From: Drosophila miranda
Taxonomy: Eukaryota; Arthropoda; Insecta; Diptera; Drosophilidae
Assembly (NCBI RefSeq): GCF_003369915.1
Contig: NC_046676.1
Span: forward strand, 4,464,001-4,528,000
Reading direction: 5' to 3'
DNA: 64,000 nucleotides
Both the position numbers and the translations under genes were made by a program. The notes under the pieces are model-generated. The model was given only the letters and a program-made list of their open reading frames with translations, did no database searches and had not been told where the DNA came from. Position 1 is the first letter of the stretch. The number at the start of each line of letters is the position of its first letter. This document shows, in pieces, positions 46,012 to 56,639 of this stretch.

Positions 46012-47380
46012 TATCCGGCTCTGCAGACTTCGCCGAGACCCACGCTCTGGCCCTTGGCTTGCTGGGGATGTCCTCCCACTTCACGGCCTCCAGCTTGGCT
46101 CCTGGGTAGACCTCCTTGAGCGATGCTACCGCCTTCGTGTAGAGGGCCGCCGAGCGAGCATCTTGGCAGGCGATGGCTTTCACTCTGCCTTGGTGCCACC
46201 CGGCGTCCTCACACTTGGGCGGTGGTCCTCCATTTTCCTCCAGCTCCTGGAGGAAGCGGTTTTGGAGCTCGTTTTCTACGAGGTGCCATTTGTACCGAGA
46301 AATCTGTCCGTCTTTAGAGCCCCTGCCTTAGACTCCAATTAGGGTTTTTCCTCTCGCCACCTCGGCAAACGCGCGGTTGCCGGTTGTTCTCCGCCGAGCG
46401 TTGCCGCTTGCTTGGGGCCTTTGCTGCGGCCTTGCCAGCTTTGGCTGGCTGGGAGTCGGGCAGGACCGTCTTGGCCCATCGCCGCGATTCGATTCCCTGG
46501 GTCGACGCCAGGAACACCGGATCGTCGTTGCCCAGGATGATGGCCGCACGTCTCTTGTCCTGAAACTTGGGCCTATCCTTCGAGGCAGAGGCGCCGCCTG
46601 CCGGGGTTGTCAAGGGGTCCCCGGTCCCAAGGGGTCTGCCAGCCGCGATATCGATCTGCATCACCGCCACCCCGGTAACCGGGTCGCCCTTGTGGTCCCC
46701 CGACGTGGATTGTCCCGATTGGCTTTTCGGTCCTTTCCTCGCAGCGCCCGCTGCCTCGAGACGGTGGACCGACTAAGTCTCCTTCCCCGTCGTTTTGGGC
46801 AGATGATGGTTGAGGTCTTTTCCCTACGGCACTTTAGGAGGAGTGCCGAGCTCCTTTGCGGTGTTTTTTGTATTTATATGTAAGTTTGGCATAGCTGGTC
46901 CCACGAATAGGCGGGAAGGGGTTAGTCGCCCGGGGCATAGCCCGCGTGCCCCGGAAAGCCTTATTAAAACTGGAGGTCGACAGGTATCGAGAGTCCGTAT
47001 ATAAACGATCGAGCACCCCCTCGGCCATGCATCCCTCGGCATATGACAGTGTCCCCTTGGATTGGGGTTATTTCACTGAGAGTTTTCTTCTCTCCGCCCG
47101 ACTACAATTAGCCAGCATCCTGGCAGAGACATGACCGTACCAGGACCTGTTTCCAGCCGCCCTCACGGGGAGAGTATAGTCGCACTTCCGCCGGTGAGTA
47201 CAGTTACGGCGGGTTCCGGTTCGCTCGTGCCCACCTGTATCCTATGGCGTGAGGCACAGTCGCCTTGGATCCAGGGCAAGCCATGAACCCTAGACGTCTG
47301 TGCCCCATTCCGAGTCTACAGTTGTGGCGAGCCGACCCGACATCCGTTTATCCCCCTGTAGAACCCGATGGCTGACGGCC
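46012..47380 (-). mobile_element. LOA-type copy A, 5' part (5' UTR and ORF1)
   Basis: Continues copy A on the far side of the nested element, opening with the right-hand target duplication TATCCGGCTCTG (46012-46023). It carries a decayed ORF1 (46.84-46.03 kb, at least two frame changes; SFAEVARG-type segment near 46.36 kb) and the 5' UTR. The 5' end is at 47380, at GGCCGTCAGCC read on the minus strand. Confidence 0.85.
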
Positions 47381-47761
47381 ACTTAAATTATTAAACAAGA
47401 AGCAATTTTTCGAAGCATCTGTGGGTGCCTCACACGCCTACGAAGACTGCGGATAAATCCTTAAAGTATACTTATTTAAAATTAACAACCTGGAGTTCCA
47501 CCAACACAACAATTGGAGCTCCGGCTAGACTCTGGGAAACATGGCAAGCATAGGCAAGACCAGAATAGCCACGGAGAAGTTGACGGAGAAAAAGGAAGGA
47601 GAAGCTAGATGGAAAAAAGGCAGCGACGCATCTTTTGGCACCAAAACTGCCGAGCAAGAAAACTAACATGTCGACGATCATGTCTACCAACATGTCTACG
47701 ACGGAAGAGAGAGAGAAGACTGATGTGGATTGAGTACGACAGCGCGGAAATAATCTAAATA
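47381..47761. repeat. 381-bp inter-copy spacer, first copy
   Basis: Separates LOA copies A and B. It is nearly identical to 63546-63926 (a few substitutions, for example CTAAC versus CGAAC). It contains a short plus-strand frame beginning MASIGKTRIATEKLTEKKEG, ended early here by TAA but longer in the second spacer, and a TACCAACATGTCTACG-type imperfect palindrome. It is not part of the retroelement, since the plus-strand insertion lacks it. Confidence 0.85.
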
Positions 47762-49887
47762 GGTTAGGTTAGGTTAAGGCGGAAGCCGGGAGGGGGGGAT
47801 AAGAGCCTCCCGCCCCCAAGCTCACTTGGACCTATAAAAGGTCCGTTGTGTTGCCGCATGGGCATGTGCCCCTTCGCGTTGCCCGAACCGTGAGAGCATA
47901 CTACTGCAGGTTAAGGGCAGTCCCATCCGGTGGCTTGGATGTATTTGGACAAGGTCCCTGGTTTGATTTCGGACAGGTCCGAAATGTCCGTGAGGTTTCC
48001 AAGGGCTGGGCAGTGGCAGAAGAAGTGGGGGACCGATTCCTCCTCCTCCTCGTCGCGACAACTCCTGCAGAAGTCGTTATGAGGGATTGACAGTCTAGAG
48101 GCATGAGTGCCGATCTGCCAGTGTCCCGTAATGGCTCTAGTAATTGCAGAGCACTGTGCTCTGCTGAGTCTATACAGCTCGGCTAAGCGCTTCTTCGATC
48201 GATATGGCCATATCAATCTTGAGACTTTACAGGAATGGCTACAACCTCCGCTTGGAACACACTGCAGTGGTCCGGGAGCCTGAAGCAATGACTGATGTTC
48301 AGCTCGCTGCAGTAGACTCCGCCTCCCACGCGGCCGTCTAGCTTTGAGCCATCAGTGTAGAAGTGCCATGCGTTGAACTCTGCTGAGTTTATTGAGGCAT
48401 GCCCTTTTGTCTAAGGCTGGCCACCATACCACCACTCCATAGAGCCACCGAACTATATAGGGGGTCATTCCCCATTTTAGTCCGATGGCTTTCCTGCAAG
48501 TATAGAGGGCCACTGTGGCCTTCTTTACTCTATCCTCTATGCTCAATTTCCAGTCGAGCTTTCTATCGAGGATTAGGCCAAGATACTTGGCGTTGTTGCT
48601 GAAGACTAGCGTTTCCCCACATAGTCTTGGGGGAATCAGTACCGGAACTTTGCACTTCCTAGTGAAAAGCACCAGTTCCGTTTTAGACGGGTTGAGGCCT
48701 AACCCGCATTTGGCTGCCCATTTCGACATTTTCGTGAGGGTACTTGTCATGCACTCACACAACGTCTGCGGAAATTTTCCGGAGAATGCTATGGCAACAT
48801 CGTCCGCATACGCCACCACACGGCAGCCACCCCCCTCTATCTCCCGCAGCAGTGTGTTCACTGCCACGTTCCATATGTAACGAACTTGGCAGGTGTCGGG
48901 GAGTGAGAGAAGGGGGCACGCAGATATTCCCGGCTGGGAGGCTCGTCGGCTAGTTGGGGTGGTGATCTTGCCCTCCTCTCACTTAATGCCTATTCTCATT
49001 ATTACAAGGTTATAATCTGTGCGTGCTACGACGAGAGTTAATTTGGACCTAAAATTCGACTGAACACATAACTGGCTCTTTCCTCGACCTGTCCCCGAAC
49101 GCTTTTCCTCGCCTCAGATCTCGTTGAAGCGGATTGACCCTCCCTTCCTTGGCCATCCCTAGGTCGCAATTTTCACGGAATGACCCCTCTGCGTTCTCAT
49201 GGGGCTCTCAGGGGCATCTGGCTAGCCGAAGGCAAACAAAAACTATATTCTAGAACATTATAAAATTTATTGAATCCTACATAAACAAATTTCTAAACTA
49301 AAACTAAACCTAACCCAAAAATAGGTACGCATAAAACAGATAAAACAGATGGAATTTCAAAATGACTTAATAATAGTGATAAATAAAATGAATAATTATT
49401 TCACATATAAAAAGATTAACAACGGCCAAACCGAAAGGGGGGAAGAAATAGAAACAGTAAGGGGGGAAGCATATAAAGTATTTGTCCCTCTACTCTTTAC
49501 TTTTTCAGTGGGACTCGAGTCAAATCGTTTGAGTTGAGTCCTTTACATTTCTCTTTCACACTCACCCGCAGATCCGCATGTCCACCGACGAAAGCGCTTT
49601 CCGGAGGAGAATCGGACCTGGAACGAGAACTCCGATAGGGAGTGGCATAAAGCACAAAAAAACTCACTCACAAATTCCCCACTTTCCTCTCTCCACACTT
49701 ACTTTGAGAGATTCATTACATTCGAAAAGAAAACTTTCTCGCCCCTTTTCTTTTTCTCGTTCGCGCCGCCCCTTGCCGACTGCCGATGTCTTTCTCAAAA
49801 AAAACTAACAAAAAAAAATTATTTAAATTAACATAAAACACTCGACAACACACATATTATTTCTTTTCAAATTTCTGCCTTCCCGAT

Positions 49888-50259
49888 TGTTCGGAGCAGA
49901 ACCCAGCCGATTAGCTGCTTGCCAAATAGCACCTAATTCTTGGCCCTCAGCCGCTTATTTTGTTTGTTACTTATGTCTATGTCACTCATTTGTTTGTTAA
50001 AGCTTTGCGCTTGCTTGCCCTGCTAAACGCTCTCTGCCAGCTCGCTCTTCGCTATCTCCGCTTTGCGTCTGCCTACCGACGTCGGCCGAGCGAAGCTGCG
50101 CTTAGCGATCGGAGCGGCAATGTAAAGGGCAGGCAAGCCACACTTGCAATTTGGATGTCACGCATTAAAGAACATATCGTAATTTTATTTCTGCGCCGAG
50201 TTTTATTTAATTCGAAATAATTAGTCGGCCGATTGGGGATAAAAAACATTATCTCCACA
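49888..50259 (+). repeat. 5' LTR of BEL copy 1
   Basis: 372 bp. It differs from its 3' partner at a few sites, including GCGATCGG here versus GCGCTCGG there, and ATCTCC versus CCTCC near the end. Confidence 0.9.
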
Positions 50260-50633
50260 TAAAATTTGGTGACCCCGACGTGATCTCTGAGTTGCAGTGT
50301 CAATTAATAATCATTCGCGATCGACATTCGTTAGCCCTAGCAAATTTTCGGCGGTTAAGCACAATTCGGTGCTAAAACACACTTACATACACCTACATAC
50401 ACGCATTGCTGGCTATTAATTTCTCTGTCGCGACAATTCGGTCAGTGCAGTGCGGTAGGCAGTGCAGCGAACTCACTAATACACACAAGCGGAGTACAAA
50501 GCGGAATCGGACAGCTCGCACAGCCGCACAGCTAAAGGCATTAGCTGTAATCCCTTTGCTTTCGGTTCCCACGTTTATACGTATACAGGGTGTCTTTTTC
50601 GGTCGTGCTGAGTGACTCTTTTAAAACCTCAAC

Positions 50634-52927
50634 ATGGCAGCACCTGAGCCTACCAATGTCGCGAACGCAGCAATGCCGAGTGATGTAGATTTCTAAAAGC
50701 ACAAGGCCGAGTCCATCGCGCGCCAACTAAAGGCCATGGATCGCTTTCTCACCAAGGAAGAGCTTGCCGAGCAAATCGAGCGAATGAATGCGGATTTCGA
50801 TGCCGCTCAAACGAGCCTTGAAAGGCTGGATTTCCTGCAGTTAGCCCATGATGCCCGGCTGGACTTTTCGAATGTTTATGTCAAGGTTAGGTCCAGGCTG
50901 TCGCGGGAGTTGATGGCTGCTCGCACGGTAAATGTTGCCAATTCAACGGCTCGGCATACTCTCGAGGGGAATTCGTCGTTGTTCGCCTATAATAGTATAG
51001 GCCGTTCTCGAATGCCCGAGTTGAAGCTTCCGCGATTCGGGGGGAACTACATGGATTGGCCAGAATTCCACTCGATGTTCTCGACAATGGTGCACAAAGA
51101 CCATCGTATACCAATCATCGAAAAATTCCAATATCTTCGTGGATGTCTAGATGGTGCTGCGCTGGATACGATTCGTTCCTTGGAACTTTCTGAGGAGAAT
51201 TACGACAAGGCGTTGAATTTGCTAATGTTGCGATTCGATAATAAACTGTTACATTTTCAGGCACACGTCAAGGCTATTTTCGGGCTGCAAGGGGTGGAGA
51301 AGGGCTCAGCTATCGGCTTGCGCGCGCTCAGCGACAAAATCAATTCGCACTTGCGTGCACTTCAGACCTTGGCGACCCCGCAGGAGATTTCGGATGGGTT
51401 GCTGATCTTCATCATAGGCACGAAACTGGACCACAAAACAAAGGAGAAATGGGAAGAGAACTTGCCGACGTCAGGATTGCCTCGGTGGTCAAGCATGGCC
51501 TCATTTTTGGAAGCGAGATGTCGGATGCTGGAGAATTTGGGATCAGCCATGGCAACAAGTCCTAGTCAACAGGTGGGAGAAGACAATCCTGTCACCCTTA
51601 TCACCTCCAGTAACGACCATCCTAACCCCATATGTAACCATTGCAATTCCTCCGAGCATTACATATCTAGATGTCAGGCATTCCTGAATCTCTCTGCGTT
51701 TGAACGATACAAAGAAGCAAAGAAGAGCCGCTTGTGTTTGAACTGCCTCAACTTTGCAGGCATTGCCAGGCCAAACATCACACGCTACTCCACATTCCAT
51801 CGGGAACTGGTGCTTCATCTTCCTCTTCACCGGCCGAGGAATCGATCCAGCAAGAGGCCGCGACTGTGCTTCTAGCAAGTGGGTGTTCTAGCCCTCCCCC
51901 CTCGATCCAGAAATCTCAGCCTAGCCAGAACGTGTTGCTACCTACTGCCCTCGTCCATGTAACAGATCGTTATGGAGCACTTATCCCATGTCGTGCCATT
52001 TTGGATTCTGCATCACAGGCAAACTTTGTAACATCTAGACTGGCTGATCAGTTGCAGTTGGATCATCGCTCGTCCTATGTTCACATCTCTGGAATCGGAG
52101 ATTCCATTCTACCTTCGAACAAGTCTGTACATATAGTTGTACAATCCCAGGACGCAAGCTATCGAGCTTCCTTCGCTGCAATTGTCACCAACTCAATTAC
52201 GGAAATGCAGCCTAACTTCGGCGTAGACGCAAAGGATTGGCCAATGCCGAATAATCTAAAACTAGCTGATCCTAATTTCTCCAAGCCCCAACGTATCGAT
52301 CTGTTGATAGGTTCTGGTTTGTTCTTCGATTTAATGTGCGTCGGACAGATTCGACTATCAGCCCAATTGCCAACATTGCAGGAGACTAAACTTGGTTGGA
52401 TAGTATCAGGAAGCATTGATAGCTCGGAGAATAAGCGTGCAGCTTTAGCCGCTTTTGAAAATTCCTCGTGCATCTCTATTGACGATTTTCGACCCACAAC
52501 GCTGGAGTACCAAAACTTAGAGCAGCAATGCAGGAAGCAGCTGCTCGAGTGCCAGGTGCAAGTGGAAAAACTGCGATCGGAGAATCAGGAACTGCAGCGC
52601 GAACTTTTCCATATATTAAAAACCTACATATCCACGCTAAATGAAATTCAACTTTCAACAATTTCTACATTGCCAAATTTCCTGCCATTCTATGCAATTA
52701 CAGAGGTTCCCGATGATCAAGACGTAATCACGACAAGCCGCCTTCGTAAAGAAGCGCCGATTGCTGCGTTCGACGATCATCCCAGCGTAGCCGCCAGCTG
52801 CGCCCAAGCAAGCATCTTCAAGAGGGCCGTTGGAAAAATAGCGGTTCTGCCCCTTCAGGATGGATCTGTTGAAAGCCTTTGCCTTCCAACGGGGGGTGAA
52901 TGTTCGGAGCAGAACCCAGCCGATTAG
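50634..52927 (+). pseudogene. BEL copy 1 gag-protease remnant
   Basis: Gag appears to begin at 50634 (MAAPEPTNVANAAMPSDVDF) but meets TAA at 50695. The frame continues as the 50736-51875 Gag body, a DUF1759-type domain (LPRFGGNYMDWPEFHSMF) and a first zinc knuckle, CNHCNSSEHYISRC. A deletion of about 34 nt (near 51752) removes the second knuckle region and shifts the frame. The second frame (51734-52927) has the retropepsin-like DUF1758 signature (ILDSASQANFVTSRLADQL), then the coiled-coil insert and the tail. Confidence 0.8.
52495..52815 (+). other. coiled-coil segment replacing pol in BEL copy 1
   Basis: In frame between the protease-like part and an integrase-tail-like end (FKRAVGKIAVLPL). 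It reads LEQQCRKQLLECQVQVEKLR and continues with clear heptads (SENQELQRELFHIL), then a polar stretch (ITEVPDDQDVITTSRLRKEA). It matches nothing I recognise in BEL Pol. A second copy is at about 58336-58656. Confidence 0.6.
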
Positions 52928-53272
52928 CTGCTTGCCAAATAGCACCTAATTCTTGGCCCTCAGCCGCTTATTTTGTTTGTTACTTATGTCTATGTCACTC
53001 ATTTGTTTGTTAAAGCTTTGCGCTTGCTTGCCCTGCTAAACGCTCTCTGCCAGCTCGCTCTTCGCTATCTCCGCTTTGCGTCTGCCTACCGACGTCGGCC
53101 GAGCGAAGCTGCGCTTAGCGCTCGGAGCGGCAATGTAAAGGGCAGGCAAGCCACACTTGCAATTTGGATGTCACGCATTAAAGAACATATCGTAATTTTA
53201 TTTCTGCGCCGAGTTTTATTTAATTCGAAATAATTAGTCGGCCGATTGGGGATAAAAAACATTACCTCCACA
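52901..53272 (+). repeat. 3' LTR of BEL copy 1
   Basis: 372 bp, preceded by the purine-rich tract and followed by the CCGAT duplication. Confidence 0.9.
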
Positions 53273-55893
53273 CCGATCTCTTCCCGACCTTCCGCAATCG
53301 GGCTGTTTTCGACGACCACTCGCGCCGCCACTCGAAATCTCAGACTGTTCTTGGTCGCGCTCAGTCTGCGCTATGTAGCCCTTCCTTGGCTCGCTCTCCA
53401 ACCAGAAGATGGAGTTTTTTTTCTTCCAAAAACCACCCAACTCCCGCTAGCCTCGTTGGTGCCCGGGTACTTGCGCCTGTAAATTTTCCACTGCAGCTTC
53501 GGCTGCTCCTCTGGACCCCTTTTGCGTCCCTCGGCCGCTCGATCTCCTCGATGCCTCGGCGTCTTTGGATCCGTGAAGCTGAACCGGGTCGGTATTGTAA
53601 TGAAAATACGGCGACACGGCGTTCCTCTTCTGCCGTATAAACTGCGCCAATAGCCGGTCCTATGCGGATGAAATCATCTAACTAGTTTGACCAATTACTT
53701 TCTCCCCTTCTACATCTTACCTAGCTTGGAAAAACTAACGCCGGATTAACTCAAGACTTTCTCGTTTCTGAAGCACTGAGATTAAAATATATTTTTTTTC
53801 TGATAAAAGAAAACGAATGCTCGGGTCGAGCGCCAAAACGGGAAGAGACCGAAGCCAAGCCCCTCAACATGCTAGAACCTTCGGGCCCTCTCATAGAACA
53901 AGGGAAATGCCAGAAAAAGTTGACAATCTGGGCTGCCCCAGATTCGTGCCCCTTTTCGTGACCTCCCAAACCTAGCCCATAGAGGGTGTATGCTCTGCCA
54001 CGGCCATTACGGTGCCGACCACTAGATGGCGCTGCGAACTAGCTCTCTCGGCTGATCCAAGCGTTACACATAGGAGGGGCGAGAGGACTCCGCCCTGCGG
54101 GGTGCCTCTACTGACAAATCTGGTGGACGTTGACGTCCCCAGTGATGCCTCAACCGTCCTGCATTGTAGCATCTGATCGATCAGGCTCACCGTCCGGGAG
54201 TCAACCCGGAATGGCTACAACCTCCGCTTGGAACACACTGCAGTGGTCCGGGAGCCTGAAGCAATGACTGATGTTCAGCTCGCTGCAGTAGACTCCGCCT
54301 CCCACGCGGCCGTCTAGCTTTGAGCCATCAGTGTAGAAGTGCCATGCGTTGAACTCTGCTGAGTTTATTGAGGCATGTCCTTTTGTCTAAGGCTGGCCAC
54401 CATACCACCACTCCATAGAGCATGATTGGTCGTAAGATGGCGGTGTAGAGCCACCGAACTATATAGGGGGTCATTCCCCATTTTAGTCCGATGGCTTTCC
54501 TGCAAGTATAGAGGGCCACTGTGGCCTTCTTTACTCTATCCTCTATGCTCAATTTCCAGTCGAGCTTTCTATCGAGGATTAGGCCAAGATACTTGGCGTT
54601 GTTGCTGAAGACTAGCGTTTCCCCACATAGTCTTGGGGGAATCAGTACCGGAACTTTGTACTTCCTAGTGAAAAGCACCAGTTCCGTTTTAGACGGGTTG
54701 AGGCCTAACCCGCATTTGGCTGCCCATTTCGACATTTTCGTGAGGGTACTTGTCATGCACTCACACAACGTCTGCGGAAATTTTCCGGAGAATGCTATGG
54801 CAACATCGTCCGCATACGCCACCACACGGCAGCCACCCCCCCTCTATCTCCCGCAGCAGTGTGTTCACTGCCACGTTCCATATGTAACGCACTTGGCAGG
54901 TGTCGGGGAGTGAGAGAAGGGGGCACGCAGATATTCCCGGCTGGGAGGCTCGTCGGCTAGTTGGGGTGGTGATCTTGCCCTCCTCTCACTTAATGCCTAT
55001 TCTCATTATTACAAGGTTATAATCTGTGCGTGCTGCGACGAGAGTTAATTTGGACCTAAAATTCGACTGAACACATAACTGGCTCTTTCTTCGACCTGTC
55101 CCCGAACGCTTTTCCTCGCCTCAGATCTCGTTGAAGCTGATTGACCCTCCCTTCCTTGGCCATCCCTAGGTCGCAATTTTCACGGAATGACCCCTCTGCG
55201 TTCTCATGGGGCTCTCAGGGGCATCTGGCTAGCCGAAGGCAAACAAAAACTATATTCTAGAACATTATAAAATTTATTGAATCCTACATAAACAAATTTC
55301 TAAACTAAAACTAAACCTAACCCAAAAATAGGTACGCATAAAACAGATAAAACAGATGGAATTTCAAAATGACTTAATAATAGTGATAAATAAAATGAAT
55401 AATTATTTCACATATAAAAAGATTAACAACGGCCAAACCGAAAGGGGGAAGAAATAGAAACAGTAAGGGGGGAAGCATATAAAGTATTTGTCCCTCTCCT
55501 CTTTACTTTTTCAGTGGGACTCGAGTCAAATCGTTTGAGTTGAGTCCTTTACATTTCTCTTTCACACTCACCCGCAGATCCGCATGTCCACCGACGAAAG
55601 CGCTTTCCGGAGGAGAATCGGACCTGGAACGAGAACTCCGATAGGGAGTGGCATAAAGCACAAAAAAACTCACTCACAAATTCCCCACTTTCCTCTCTCC
55701 ACACTTACTTTGAGAGATTCATTACATTCGAAAAGAAAACTTTCTCGCCCCTTTTCTTTTTCTCGTTCGCGCCGCCCCTTGCCGACTGCCGATGTCTTTC
55801 TCAAAAAAAACTAACAAAAAAAAATTATTTAAATTAACATAAAACACTCGACAACACACATATTATTTCTTTTCAAATTTCTGCCTTCCCGAT

Positions 55894-56265
55894 TGTTCGG
55901 AGCAGAACCCAGCCGATTAGCTGCTTGCCAAATAGCACCTAATTCTTGGCCCTCAGCCGCTTATTTTGTTTGTTACTTATGTCTATGTCACTCATTTGTT
56001 TGTTAAAGCTTTGCGCTTGCTTGCCCTGCTAAACGCTCTCTGCCAGCTCGCTCTTCGCTATCTCCGCTTTGCGTCTGCCTACAGACGTCGGCCGAGCGAA
56101 GCTGCGCTTAGCGATCGGAGCGGCAATGTAAAGGGCAGGCAAGCCACACTTGCAATTTGGATGTCACGCATTAAAGAACATATCGTAATTTTATTTCTGC
56201 GCCGAGTTTTATTTAATTCGAAATAATTAGTCGGCCGATTGGGGATAAAAAACATTATCTCCACA
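55894..56265 (+). repeat. 5' LTR of BEL copy 2
   Basis: Shares the GCGATCGG variant with the 5' LTR of copy 1. It has a private change CTACAGACG (CTACCGACG in the others). Confidence 0.9.
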
Positions 56266-56639
56266 TAAAATTTGGTGACCCCGACGTGATCTCTGAGTTG
56301 CAGTGTCAATTAATAATCATTCGCGATCGACATTCGTTAGCCCTAGCAAATTTTCGGCGGTTAAGCACAATTCGGTGCTAAAACACACTTACATACACCT
56401 ACATACACGCATTGCTGGCTATTAATTTCTCTGTCGCGACAATTCGGTCAGTGCAGTGCGGTAGGCAGTGCAGCGAACTCACTAATACACACAAGCGGAG
56501 TACAAAGCGGAATCGGACAGCTCGCACAGCCGCACAGCTAAAGGCATTAGCTGTAATCCCTTTGCTTTCGGTTCCCACGTTTATACGTATACAGGGTGTC
56601 TTTTTCGGTCGTGCTGAGTGACTCTTTTAAAACCTCAAC

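Larger units (their letters stand above)
49888..53272 (+). mobile_element. BEL/Pao LTR retrotransposon copy 1, internally deleted
   Basis: Two 372-bp LTRs, 49888-50259 and 52901-53272 (TGTTCGG to TCCACA ends), with a CCGAT target duplication (49883-49887, 53273-53277). A primer-binding site TGGTGACCCCGACGTGAT lies at 50267-50284 and a purine tract GGGGGGTGAA abuts the 3' LTR. Only gag, a protease-like segment, an unexpected coiled-coil segment and an integrase-like tail remain. Reverse transcriptase, RNase H and the integrase core are gone. Total 3385 bp. Confidence 0.9.
48876..54068 (-). mobile_element. 1.8-kb LTR-like insertion, copy 1 (interrupted by BEL)
   Basis: Bounded by TGTAACG and CGTTACA and by the 4-bp target duplication CATA (48872-48875 and 54069-54072). 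Without the BEL element inside, it is about 1.8 kb and non-coding. TG...CA ends, a 4-bp duplication and absence of coding fit a solo LTR of a Gypsy-type element with long LTRs. The imperfect inverted ends (TGTAACGaaCTTGG) leave a DNA transposon possible. Orientation is a guess. Confidence 0.7.
48232..54207. repeat. tandem duplication unit 1 (5976 bp)
   Basis: Contains the RT/RNase H fragment of copy B, the LTR-like insertion and BEL copy 1. It is repeated immediately as 54208-60047. The two units differ by a 30-bp segment (54421-54450, absent here), by several indels in the BEL gag and by scattered substitutions, so they are separate loci rather than a simple assembly echo. Confidence 0.9.
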
